From Adhaeribacter soli (GTDB lineage Bacteria > Bacteroidota > Bacteroidia > Cytophagales > Hymenobacteraceae), in NCBI RefSeq assembly GCF_008727925.1, contig NZ_VTWT01000005.1:186001-250000 (forward strand): DNA of 64,000 nucleotides. The letters run 5' to 3'. A model generated the notes under the pieces. It was not told where the DNA came from. It made no database searches and saw nothing but the letters and a program-made list of their open reading frames with translations. Positions 24,482-31,701 of this stretch are shown piece after piece. Each line of letters begins with the position of its first letter. The first letter of the stretch is position 1. Made by a program: the position numbers and the translations under genes.

Positions 24482-25216
24482 ATGGAGTATAGAGAAATAA
24501 AACCCTGCAAAGAAGTAGCACCCTTTATTCATGCTTATTGGGAATTGAAAGGAGATAAATCTGATAGCCTATGGGAGCGAAATTTTCCTGATGGTTGTGC
24601 AGGATTAGTAATGAATCTGGGTACTGCTTGTTTGACAGACAATGGCTCGGTTTCTATGGGATTTGGGAAAACTTACGTTGTTGGTGCCATGACCTCATTC
24701 AAGGACAGCTTTATTGACAGCGAAACACATTTATTAGGAGTTTGCCTCAAACCTGCTGCTTTTGCTGCTTTCTATAACTATGCGCCACAAAATGAATTGA
24801 TTAATAATACGGTTGAATTTGAGAAGCCCGATTCATTTAATGTCGATAAAATCCTTAACAACCCCTTCCATTATCTTAACCAATATTTTATCGACAGGAG
24901 AAAAGGTCAATACAACCCGTTACAACCTGCCATCAATGCGATACATGCAACAAACGGACAAATTAGCATTCAAGAGCTATCTAAACGTAATTTCACCAGT
25001 GTAAGACAACTGGAGCGAAATTTTAAAAAGCACCTTGGATTATCGCCGAAAGAGTATGCAAATATTATTCGCTTTCAACATGCTTTGAGCCTCATCAAAA
25101 ATGCATGCGGAAACCGGAGTTTCTTAGATATTGCTTTTGAATGTGGCTATCATGACCATTCGCACCTTACCAATGAAATCAAGCGAAACACGGGACTTTC
25201 ACCGTCACAACTTTAG
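24482..25216 (+). CDS. AraC family transcriptional regulator
   Basis: DNA-binding regulator of 244 residues. The ATG at 24482 (MEYREIKPCKEVAPFIHAYW) is chosen over an upstream TTG because the first motif matches the usual N-terminus of DUF6597-type AraC proteins. The N-terminal half is a sensor-like beta domain (FPDGCAGLVMNLG, LLGVCLKPAAFAAFY). The C-terminal 100 residues are the double helix-turn-helix, with ISIQELSKRNFTSVRQLERNFKKHLGLSPKEY and the second HTH in DIAFECGYHDHSHLTNEIKR. It lies 72 bp upstream of the second RibD-C reductase and probably controls it. Codon use is AT-rich like the rest of the accessory stretch. Confidence 0.9.
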   Translation: MEYREIKPCKEVAPFIHAYWELKGDKSDSLWERNFPDGCAGLVMNLGTACLTDNGSVSMGFGKTYVVGAMTSFKDSFIDSETHLLGVCLKPAAFAAFYNYAPQNELINNTVEFEKPDSFNVDKILNNPFHYLNQYFIDRRKGQYNPLQPAINAIHATNGQISIQELSKRNFTSVRQLERNFKKHLGLSPKEYANIIRFQHALSLIKNACGNRSFLDIAFECGYHDHSHLTNEIKRNTGLSPSQL

Positions 25217-25288
25217 GATGTCGCATTTCTACAAAGTGCAAGCGGTTGTACGGATGTAGTTTTACAGAAACATTAAAGCTTAAAACAA

Positions 25289-25822
25289 ATGCGAAAAATC
25301 TCCCTATTCATTGCTGCAAGTTTAGACGGTTACATTGCAAAACCTAACGACGACCTTAGTTTCCTGAAAATTGTTGAAAAGGAAGGCGAAGACTATGGTT
25401 ACGCAAAATTTACAGACACAATCGACACGTTAATTATTGGTAGAAAAACCTATGATTATGTGCTTAAAGAAATCGGTCCATCTCATTATGACAACGGCCA
25501 ACGAGATGTTTATGTCATTACCAGAACTGAAAGACCGCCAGTAGGTAGAACGACCTTCTATACAGGAGACCTGACCAAATTAGTTGCACGCTTAAAGTCT
25601 GAAAAAGGTAAAGATATTTATTGTGATGGTGGCGCAGAAGTTATAAATGAACTGCTGAAGCACGATTTAATAGATGAGTTTATAATTTCGATTATCCCGA
25701 TCTTATTAGGTAACGGAACAAGACTTTTTAAAGACGGGAGACCTGAGCAAACCCTTGAATTTATTACAGCAAAAACATTTGAAACAGGATTAACACAACT
25801 GCATTATAAGCGAAAAAAATAA
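25289..25822 (+). CDS. Dihydrofolate reductase family protein (RibD C-terminal domain) 2
   Basis: A 177-residue RibD-C/DHFR-like reductase, the family's compact form. Motifs are ISLFIAASLDGYIAK at the N-terminus, DTLIIGRKTYDYVL near 47-60, DVYVITRTERPP, DIYCDGGAEVINELLKHDLIDEF near 109-131 and IPILLGNGTRLFKDG. It is more canonical than the 206-residue relative upstream, and the two differ too much to be a recent duplication. The reaction is unknown; an NADPH-dependent reduction is expected from the family. It is probably regulated by the adjacent AraC protein. A hairpin terminator follows the stop codon. Confidence 0.88.
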   Translation: MRKISLFIAASLDGYIAKPNDDLSFLKIVEKEGEDYGYAKFTDTIDTLIIGRKTYDYVLKEIGPSHYDNGQRDVYVITRTERPPVGRTTFYTGDLTKLVARLKSEKGKDIYCDGGAEVINELLKHDLIDEFIISIIPILLGNGTRLFKDGRPEQTLEFITAKTFETGLTQLHYKRKK

Positions 25823-25854
25823 ACAGCTAACCGCCAACACCGGTTTTGCATAAT

Positions 25855-25890
25855 GGGGCTAACGTACTTACTTAAGCGTTAGCCCCTTTT
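25855..25890 (+). terminator. Hairpin terminator after the second reductase
   Basis: A perfect 10-bp stem (GGGGCTAACG / CGTTAGCCCC), 12-nt loop and short T tract. The arms carry GTTAGC words similar to those in the attC-like elements, so it may be a cassette end as well. Confidence 0.6.
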
Positions 25891-26032
25891 GTACTTTTGA
25901 ATCAGGTTGGAAGTTAGGGCTTCTAATTTCCCACTACGCAAATCCGAAAACCGTTAGCCCCAATTAAAATCATTAAAATGAATCATCAGGAAAAAGGATG
26001 AGCTTTTAATGGCAGAATATGGAGGTTTCTTT

Positions 26033-26077
26033 CCCCGGTTATGCGTAGCGTTAGTAAAGCGTTCTACGCATCCGGGG
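26033..26077. repeat. Hairpin with ATGCGTAG arms
   Basis: CCCCGG-tt-ATGCGTAG (26033-26048) is complementary to CTACGCATCCGGGG (26064-26077). It shares the GCGTAG core with the elements at 26153 and 50982. It sits in a gene-free stretch from 25891 to 26348, where I see only palindromes and the nifU terminator. Confidence 0.6.
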
Positions 26078-26152
26078 CAGCTAATCTCTCAATTGACATA
26101 TTCAAAGCCGGGAAATTTAACTCGGCGTAGAAAGTAAAAATGAAAGCGGTTA

Positions 26153-26217
26153 ACGCCAATCAGGAGATTGGCGTTCCGGAAGTGCGTAGAAACGCTTCGC
26201 TTAATTCTATGCACAAC
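26153..26217. repeat. GCCAATC/GCGTAG element, copy 1
   Basis: Contains hairpin GCCAATC-aggA-GATTGGC, then GTGCGTAGAAACGC ... AATTCTATGCAC as a second imperfect hairpin. A second copy with the same order lies at 50982-51045. Confidence 0.65.
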
Positions 26218-26254
26218 GAAAAAGCACAAATTACAATCAGGAAGGAGAAGCAAC

Positions 26255-26287
26255 AAAAAAGTCAGGCTGTACGGGCCTGACTTTTTT
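26255..26287. terminator. Bidirectional terminator, minus-strand use for nifU-like gene
   Basis: AAAAAAGTCAGGC / GCCTGACTTTTTT stem with A and T runs on either side. It lies 62 bp after the NifU-family stop codon. Confidence 0.8.
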
Positions 26288-26307
26288 ACGTTAATACGAT
26301 AGCATTT

Positions 26308-26348
26308 TTCATTGAACATTCGAATCCCGAACATTCGAAAATTCAAAC
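26308..26348. repeat. TTCGAA-rich palindromic spacer, copy 3
   Basis: ACATTCGAATCCCGAACATTCGAAAATTC repeats the TTCGAA word directly after the NifU-family gene stop codon. Confidence 0.5.
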
Positions 26349-26960
26349 TTAAACTGTTACGCCTTCGGCAACTACTTCGGTCACTTCCGGAACCATGCGC
26401 TTCAGCAGGTTTTCGATGCCGGATTTCAGGGTGATGGTAGCCGATGGGCAGCCGGAGCAGGAACCTTGCAGGGCTACTGTAACTACGCCTTCTTTGTAAG
26501 ACTTAAAGGTGATATTACCACCGTCCTGCTCAACAGCCGGACGCACGTAATTTTCCAGCAGGTCGATCACTTTCTGGGAAATTTCAGCATCTTCTGCCGT
26601 CTGGTTTTCGGTGGCGCCGCTTTCCGCTTTTTTCTCGGCGGTTGGCGTTTGCAGGAATACCGGTCCGCCGGCTTCCATGTACGACTTTATAAACGTACGA
26701 AGCTCCGGGATCAGCTGTGGCCAGGTGTCGCTGGAGTTCTTGGTAATGGTTACGAAGTTGCTGGCGATGAAAATGCGCGAAACGTAATCGAAGTTGAAGA
26801 GCTCCTGGGCAAACGGGGAGTTCGAAGCAGCTTCTACGTTCGGGTAATCTACACTGATTCCGTCCTGCAGTACGGTCTGGTTCAGCACAAACTTCATCGA
26901 TTCCGGGTTCGGGCTGGCTTCGGCGTAAACCGAAATATTTTTTTCTTTATTTTCTGTCAT
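26349..26960 (-). CDS. NifU family iron-sulfur cluster scaffold/carrier (Nfu type)
   Basis: Delivers [4Fe-4S] clusters to apo-enzymes. It has 203 residues and two domains. The N-terminal Nfu_N domain (about 10-95) contains EASPNPESMKFVLN and SPFAQELFNFDYVSRIFIASNFVTITK. An Ala/Glu/Thr-rich linker follows. The C-terminal NifU domain (about 125-200) contains NYVRPAVEQDGGNITFKSY and the cluster-binding CSGCPSA near residue 168. This matches the Nfu architecture of Bacteroidota and mitochondria rather than full NifU, since the IscU and ferredoxin parts are missing. It is cytosolic. A TAACTTTG box lies about 50 bp upstream. Confidence 0.93.
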   Translation of the reverse strand: MTENKEKNISVYAEASPNPESMKFVLNQTVLQDGISVDYPNVEAASNSPFAQELFNFDYVSRIFIASNFVTITKNSSDTWPQLIPELRTFIKSYMEAGGPVFLQTPTAEKKAESGATENQTAEDAEISQKVIDLLENYVRPAVEQDGGNITFKSYKEGVVTVALQGSCSGCPSATITLKSGIENLLKRMVPEVTEVVAEGVTV

Positions 26961-27008
26961 GATCTTTTCGGCGTTTAAGTAAAAACCGGTTGATATTCAT
27001 TATAGTTT

Positions 27009-27016
27009 CAAAGTTA
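27009..27016 (-). promoter_or_regulatory. -7 box of the NifU-family gene (TAACTTTG)
   Basis: Exact TAnnTTTG match on the minus strand, 49 nt before the ATG at 26960. No matching -33 TTTG at 17-23 nt was seen. Confidence 0.4.
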
Positions 27017-27186
27017 CGCAAAATTCGGGTTCGGCGGGCACTTCTGCTTTTTTATGTAATTTAACGGCGGCTTAAGGGTGTTTTTCCGGTTCTTTCCAGT
27101 TCCGGGAAGCACCATGAACAGGGTTTACCGAAACAAGCTGCTAAGGAGCCCCTGCCCTTTTTATCTGAAAATCATACCGTTTACCA

Positions 27187-28554
27187 ATGTTTTTGCTTTC
27201 CGCGTTAATGCCCGAAATCCCCTTTTTCCTGGTTATTCCGTTCCTGCTACTCATTGCCCTGATCGCGACCGGACCGGTTTTATTCAGCCATTTCTGGCAT
27301 AAATATTACAAAGTTATTGCGGTTGCGCTGGGCTTGCTGGTGCTGGGCATTTACCTTTTTGCGCTGCAAAACCACCACCTGCCCGTCGAAACGCTGGCCG
27401 ATTACGCGTCTTTTGCCATTCAGCTTTCGGCCTTGTACGTTGCCGCCGGTGGCATTTACCTGAACGTGAACCTGAATGCCCGGCCTTTTGCCAACGTATT
27501 GGTGCTTTTTGCCGGTGCCTGCCTGGCCAATATAATCGGTACTACCGGGGCTTCGGTGCTGCTGATCCGGCCGTTTATCCGGATCAACATTCACCACATT
27601 AAGCCTTACCAGATCGTTTTCTTTATTTTTATTGTGAGCAACGCCGGCGGTTTGCTTACCCCCTTGGGCGATCCGCCGCTCTTTATCGGTTTCCTGAAAG
27701 GCGTGCCGTTTTTCTGGACACTGGAGCACCTTATTTTTCCGTGGCTGCTTGGGGTAGGTGCGCTTTGCGGCATCTTTTACCTGATCGACCGCCGCAATAA
27801 GGAACGGGAGTTTTACCCGAAAGCCGACGTGGTGCTCCGCAACGAAGCCAAAACCGAAATGTACTTTAAAGGCCGACGCAACCTAGTCTGGCTCGCGGTC
27901 ATTCTGGGCGCCATTTTTATCGACCCGAAGATCATCGACGGCATTCCTTATATTCCGTTCGAAGGCCTGAAAATTTCGTTTGTGCGGGAGCTTATCCAGG
28001 TAACGACGGCCTTCTTTTGCTACCGCATGGCCAGCAAAACCGCCCTGGAGGGAAATCACTTCAGCTTCGGTCCGATCCTGGAAGTAGTGTTCCTGTTCTT
28101 CGGCATTTTCTTTACCATGATGCCTGCCCTGCAATACACTGCCCACCTGGCTTCTAAACCGGAATTCGCCCACTTATTAACGCCGGGCAACACCTACTGG
28201 GCCGCCGGCATGCTTTCCGGCTTCCTGGACAATGCACCTACCTATGCTAATTTTCTTTCGCTGGGCATGGCCAAATACAACCTGAACTACAGCAACTTTA
28301 CCAATGTAACCAATTTCGCTAACGGCATTCCGGACCCGACCACATACCTGCTCCTGGAGGCGATCTCGATCGGTTCGGTAATGTTCGGGGCTTTTTCCTA
28401 CATCGGTAACGGACCTAATTTTATGGTGAAAGCCATTGCCGAAGAAGCCGGAATTAAAATGCCGTCGTTCTTTAAATACATCTACGCTTACTCTATTCCT
28501 TACCTGTTGCCGGTGCTGGCCCTAATCTGGTGGCTGGTGATTTTAACCCGGTAG
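27187..28554 (+). CDS. Sodium:proton antiporter-like membrane protein
   Basis: Inner-membrane transporter of 455 residues and about 11-12 helices, of the ion transporter superfamily that includes NhaD and CitM-like carriers. Characteristic re-entrant loops are NAGGLLTPLGDPPLFIG near residues 154-170 and GFLDNAPTYANFL near 347-359, the latter carrying the Asp-Asn pair typical of Na+/H+ exchange members. SYIGNGPNFMVKAIAEE near the C-terminus is the second conserved loop. It probably exports Na+ in exchange for H+, but substrate is inferred from family only. A later Met (MPEIPFF, 27208) is an alternative start. It is single-gene. Confidence 0.85.
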   Translation: MFLLSALMPEIPFFLVIPFLLLIALIATGPVLFSHFWHKYYKVIAVALGLLVLGIYLFALQNHHLPVETLADYASFAIQLSALYVAAGGIYLNVNLNARPFANVLVLFAGACLANIIGTTGASVLLIRPFIRINIHHIKPYQIVFFIFIVSNAGGLLTPLGDPPLFIGFLKGVPFFWTLEHLIFPWLLGVGALCGIFYLIDRRNKEREFYPKADVVLRNEAKTEMYFKGRRNLVWLAVILGAIFIDPKIIDGIPYIPFEGLKISFVRELIQVTTAFFCYRMASKTALEGNHFSFGPILEVVFLFFGIFFTMMPALQYTAHLASKPEFAHLLTPGNTYWAAGMLSGFLDNAPTYANFLSLGMAKYNLNYSNFTNVTNFANGIPDPTTYLLLEAISIGSVMFGAFSYIGNGPNFMVKAIAEEAGIKMPSFFKYIYAYSIPYLLPVLALIWWLVILTR

Positions 28555-28680
28555 CAACGGTAGGAAAAACAAATAAAAAAGTGCTTCTTCGCTTCTGAAA
28601 TCACTTAACTAACTTCACGCTTGCGAAGAAAAAGTCCTTCTCCAAAGGGCAGAGCCGTTTTAGCCTCCCCTAAAGCAGCT

Positions 28681-28806
28681 TTTTCGGATATTTTTATCCG
28701 AAAACTTCCTGCCGGGGATCTATTGATCCCCGAATTGTGGCCTGAAAATGGTCCACGCGGGTTAATAAACCCGCAACAGGATGCTTTCGGATCGATAGAT
28801 CCGAAA
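28681..28806. repeat. Run of four perfect tetraloop hairpins
   Basis: Four perfect stem-loops occur in 126 bp: 28681-28704 (10-bp stem, loop TTTT), 28713-28732 (8 bp, TATT), 28757-28774 (7 bp, AATA) and 28785-28806 (9 bp, GATA). All loops are 4-nt and AT-rich. The first and last share TTTCGGAT arms. The surrounding gap (28555-28904) has no credible gene; the open frame across it is explained by the hairpins. CTCC-aaa-GGGC type words flank the run. Confidence 0.8.
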
Positions 28807-28904
28807 GAGCAAACGAGGAGAATCCGGAAGAATGAATCGCCCCTGCCCCTCCAAAGGGGGACATAAAAAACTTAAACTTCAGTACTTAACCATTTAACCT
28901 ATTA

Positions 28905-29333
28905 ATGAATCCGACCCTCAGGAATTTTTTAGCTTTTGTAGCCGGGCTGGTGCTTGGCAGCTTTGTAAACATGGGAATCATTTCCATCAGCGGTTCAATA
29001 ATTCCCCCACCGGCAGGAGCCGATCTTACGACCACTGAGGGCCTGAAAGCAAGCATGCACCTTTTCGGGCCGCAACATTTTCTTTTTCCGTTTCTGGCGC
29101 ATGCTCTGGGTACTTTTGTGGGCGCATTCGTAGCAGCCTGGTTTGCGGCAGCCAATAAAATGCGGCTGGCCATTGGCGTTGGATTATTCTTCTTAGTAGG
29201 AGGAGTTGCCAGCGTATTCATGCTTCCTTCGCCGATCTGGTTTGCCGTGGTGGATCTGGCTTTGGCTTATATTCCGATGGCATATCTGGCGGGGAAACTG
29301 GCTGGTGGAAGTAAAAGAATTACGGTTGAATAA
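28905..29333 (+). CDS. Small four-helix membrane protein, unknown function
   Basis: A 142-residue hydrophobic protein with four predicted membrane helices (about 8-30, 62-82, 87-107 and 113-133). Helix 1 has LRNFLAFVAGLVLGSFVN; a Gly/Ala-rich stretch HALGTFVGAFVAAWFAAANK marks helix 2, and GVGLFFLVGGVASVFML helix 3. A loop IIPPPAGADLTTTEGL lies outside. It ends GKLAGGSKRITVE. I recognise similar conserved hypothetical proteins in Bacteroidota but no function. Mid-GC codon use fits the host. It lies downstream of the hairpin run and apparently has its own transcript. Confidence 0.75.
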   Translation: MNPTLRNFLAFVAGLVLGSFVNMGIISISGSIIPPPAGADLTTTEGLKASMHLFGPQHFLFPFLAHALGTFVGAFVAAWFAAANKMRLAIGVGLFFLVGGVASVFMLPSPIWFAVVDLALAYIPMAYLAGKLAGGSKRITVE

Positions 29334-29457
29334 TTAGGAAATGCTGATTTGGTAAAATTGTATAGAACTCAGCAGCGAAACTACACTTATGACTTAGTAC
29401 ATAAAGTAGATAAGCGTAGTAGTGTTGTTTCTCCGCTAGTTAATGATAATTGCAAAT

Positions 29458-29946
29458 ATGAGGAATTTTATAATTTTAGCTATTATCTTATTCATTTGTT
29501 CCTGTAATCAGAAGGAAAAGAAAGTAGACAATCTGCAAGTAAATCAGAAAAATACGGTTTCGATTGAAATTTTTGGAGCCCCTTGGGCAACTAGTTTTTC
29601 AGCTACCTTTTATGCTGATGAGATGTTTGGAGATTCTATTTATTTCGACAAATGTCAAGGGGATTCTTGTATTACCAAAAGAATCTATGTAACTAAGCAA
29701 GAACAGGATACATTATATAGTTCTTTTAACTTAATCCAAAAATCTTTTTCTCTGGAAGATAGAGGCGTTATGGTAATGGACGGCACAAAAGTTAGAATTA
29801 CTATTTTTTCAAATCCATCAAGAAATTCAAATCAGGTTAGCTACTTATTTAGTAATCTTACTTCTGTAGAGGATGCAGGTGACGAAGTTACTCGTTTAGT
29901 AAGCTTCCTTAATAGTCGTTTGCCGAAGGATTTAAAAATGTATTAA
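29458..29946 (+). CDS. Predicted lipoprotein, unknown function
   Basis: A 162-residue lipoprotein. The ATG at 29458 (MRNFIILAIILF) is preferred to one five codons earlier because it gives a compact lipoprotein signal with lipidated Cys16 in FICSC. Downstream the protein is polar, with CQGDSC suggesting a small disulfide, and no known domain. Codon use is distinctly AT-rich relative to the membrane-protein gene upstream, so it may be recently acquired or poorly adapted. It is followed after 78 bp by the ankyrin-repeat gene on the same strand. Confidence 0.7.
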   Translation: MRNFIILAIILFICSCNQKEKKVDNLQVNQKNTVSIEIFGAPWATSFSATFYADEMFGDSIYFDKCQGDSCITKRIYVTKQEQDTLYSSFNLIQKSFSLEDRGVMVMDGTKVRITIFSNPSRNSNQVSYLFSNLTSVEDAGDEVTRLVSFLNSRLPKDLKMY

Positions 29947-30024
29947 AAAAACAAACCACTAACCACACCTAAAGCTCCTAAAAACGTGCCCTGGCCTAAC
30001 CGTTGGCCGGCAAAAAACTATAAA

Positions 30025-30480
30025 ATGAAAAAATCATTACTCCTACTTGTACTGACTTTAAGTACCTCATTCCTTACAATTGCTCAAAGTAAGGATGAGC
30101 AACTATATGCGGCTGTCCAAAAGAATGACAAAGCCAAGGTTGAAGCGCTTCTCCAGAAAAAGGCTGACCCGAACTATATTAAGCAAGCAGGACCTTGGAT
30201 GAAGGTAAATCCGCTGATTACTGCAGTCAACAATTCCAATGTTGAGATTGTGAAACTTTTAATTGCTAATCAAGCACAAATAGACTGGAAAGACGGATTT
30301 AATACCACAGCCTTAATGTATGCGGCATCCAAAGGGAATAAAGAAATCGTAGAGTTGCTATTAGCAAGTGGCGCAGACGTTAATGCTACTGATGGTGAAG
30401 GCAACACCGTTCTTACTGCCGCTAAGGAAAGCAAGAATCCTGAAGTTATATCGCTTATAGAAAGTAAACTGAATAAATAA
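30025..30480 (+). CDS. Exported ankyrin-repeat protein
   Basis: A 151-residue protein with a signal peptide (MKKSLLLLVLTLSTSFLTIAQ, cleavage near residue 21) and three to four ankyrin repeats. Units are DEQLYAAVQKNDKAKVEALL, NPLITAVNNSNVEIVKLLI, NTTALMYAASKGNKEIVELLL and NTVLTAAKESKNPEVISLI. The ATG at 30025 is chosen over an upstream GTG because it begins the signal peptide. Periplasmic ankyrin proteins of this size often bind partner proteins; the target is unknown. AT-rich codon use and an attC-like palindrome 15 bp after the stop codon suggest cassette-type acquisition. Confidence 0.85.
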   Translation: MKKSLLLLVLTLSTSFLTIAQSKDEQLYAAVQKNDKAKVEALLQKKADPNYIKQAGPWMKVNPLITAVNNSNVEIVKLLIANQAQIDWKDGFNTTALMYAASKGNKEIVELLLASGADVNATDGEGNTVLTAAKESKNPEVISLIESKLNK

Positions 30481-30494
30481 TTTCGTAAGCAAAC

Positions 30495-30550
30495 ACAACA
30501 CATACAAGGCCCTTGCTTCGCTGCTGGCTTTGCATACACGCGGCCGTTAT
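30495..30550 (+). repeat. attC-like imperfect palindrome II
   Basis: ACAACACATACAAGGCCC, then the loop TTGCTTCGCTGCT, then GGCTTTGCATACACGCGGCC and GTTA. The outer arms pair imperfectly and the centre is clearly related to element I at 22965. It directly follows the ankyrin gene. Confidence 0.5.
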
Positions 30551-30569
30551 AAAGTCCCACCTACAAAAG

Positions 30570-30591
30570 GCTTCAGAAATTTTTCTGAAGC
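30570..30591. terminator. Terminator between ankyrin gene and aroC
   Basis: Perfect 9-10 bp stem GCTTCAGAAA / TTTCTGAAGC with a 2-nt loop. Flanking A and T tracts allow use from either side by these convergent genes. Confidence 0.7.
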
Positions 30592-30621
30592 ATTCTACTT
30601 TTTCCACCCAAACCCTACCCC

Positions 30622-31701
30622 TTACAACTTAGAAACCTCTGCCCGAAGCATAAAATCAGCTAATACCAAGGCAGCCATGGCTTCTACAATGGGAACGGCG
30701 CGGGGGAGCACGCAAGGGTCGTGGCGACCTTTTCCTTCCAGAACAATAGTGTTTCCCTGGTCGTCGATGCTGGTTTGGGTTTGCAGAATGGTGGCTACGG
30801 GCTTGAACGCTACGCGTAGGTAAATATCCTGGCCATTGGAAATGCCGCCCTGAATGCCGCCGGAGTGGTTCGTTCTGGTTTGCACGTTACCGGCTTCGTC
30901 CTGGTAAAAAATATCGTTGTGCTGGGAACCGAACATGCTTACGCCTTCAAAACCGCTGCCGTAATCGAAGCCTTTAACTGCGTTAATGCTCAGCATGGCT
31001 TTTCCCAGTTCGGCGTGCAGCTTATCGAAAACGGGTTCGCCCAAACCAACCGGTACGCCCTGAACTACGCAACTGATCACGCCGCCTACGGAATCGTGCT
31101 TGTCGCGGGTTTCTTCGATGAGGCTGATCATGCGGGCGGCCGTTTTTCCGTCGGGGCAGCGTACCGCGTTGCTTTCAATTTTAGCAAGGTTTAGCTGCCG
31201 GTAATTTTTCCGGAGTTTTATCGGCCCCACTTGCGATACATAAGCCGTGACCTTAATATTCTTTTGCGCCAGCAATTTGGCGGCAATCGCGCCGGCTGCC
31301 ACCCGCGCCAGGGTTTCGCGGGCGGAACTACGGCCGCCGCCCCGGTGGTCGCGGTGTCCGTATTTGGCCGCGTAAGTATAATCGGCGTGCGAAGGGCGGA
31401 AAGCGTGCTGCAAATGGCTGTAATCTTTGCTGGCCGCATCCTGGTTCCGGACGAGCAAGGCAATGGGCGTTCCGAGTGTTTTCCCTTCAAAAATGCCGGA
31501 CAAGATCTCTACCTGGTCGGCTTCGTTGCGGGGTGTAGTTAAAGCCGACTGCCCGGGACGACGTCGGTTCAGGGCCGACTGAATTTCCTCAACTGAAACT
31601 TCCAGGCCGGCGGGACAACCGTCTAATACCACGCCTACGCCGGTTCCGTGCGATTCGCCGAAGGTGGTAATGCGGAAAAGGGTGCCGTAGGAATTGCTCA
31701 T
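30622..31701 (-). CDS. aroC: Chorismate synthase
   Basis: Last step of the shikimate pathway: converts 5-enolpyruvylshikimate-3-phosphate to chorismate using reduced FMN. The 359-residue length is normal. It has [18 protein letters not shown] at residues 13-30, [38 protein letters not shown] and [18 protein letters not shown], all standard signatures, and a C-terminal [18 protein letters not shown]. It is cytosolic and tetrameric in known cases. Its start codon overlaps the batD stop codon by 4 bp, so it is translated from the same transcript as the unrelated batD gene. Confidence 0.97.
   Translation of the reverse strand: MSNSYGTLFRITTFGESHGTGVGVVLDGCPAGLEVSVEEIQSALNRRRPGQSALTTPRNEADQVEILSGIFEGKTLGTPIALLVRNQDAASKDYSHLQHAFRPSHADYTYAAKYGHRDHRGGGRSSARETLARVAAGAIAAKLLAQKNIKVTAYVSQVGPIKLRKNYRQLNLAKIESNAVRCPDGKTAARMISLIEETRDKHDSVGGVISCVVQGVPVGLGEPVFDKLHAELGKAMLSINAVKGFDYGSGFEGVSMFGSQHNDIFYQDEAGNVQTRTNHSGGIQGGISNGQDIYLRVAFKPVATILQTQTSIDDQGNTIVLEGKGRHDPCVLPRAVPIVEAMAALVLADFMLRAEVSKL

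Noticed and set aside
28621-28866. 81-codon plus-strand frame across the hairpin run
   Set aside because: Its sequence is fully accounted for by four palindromes. The translation has no protein-like pattern.
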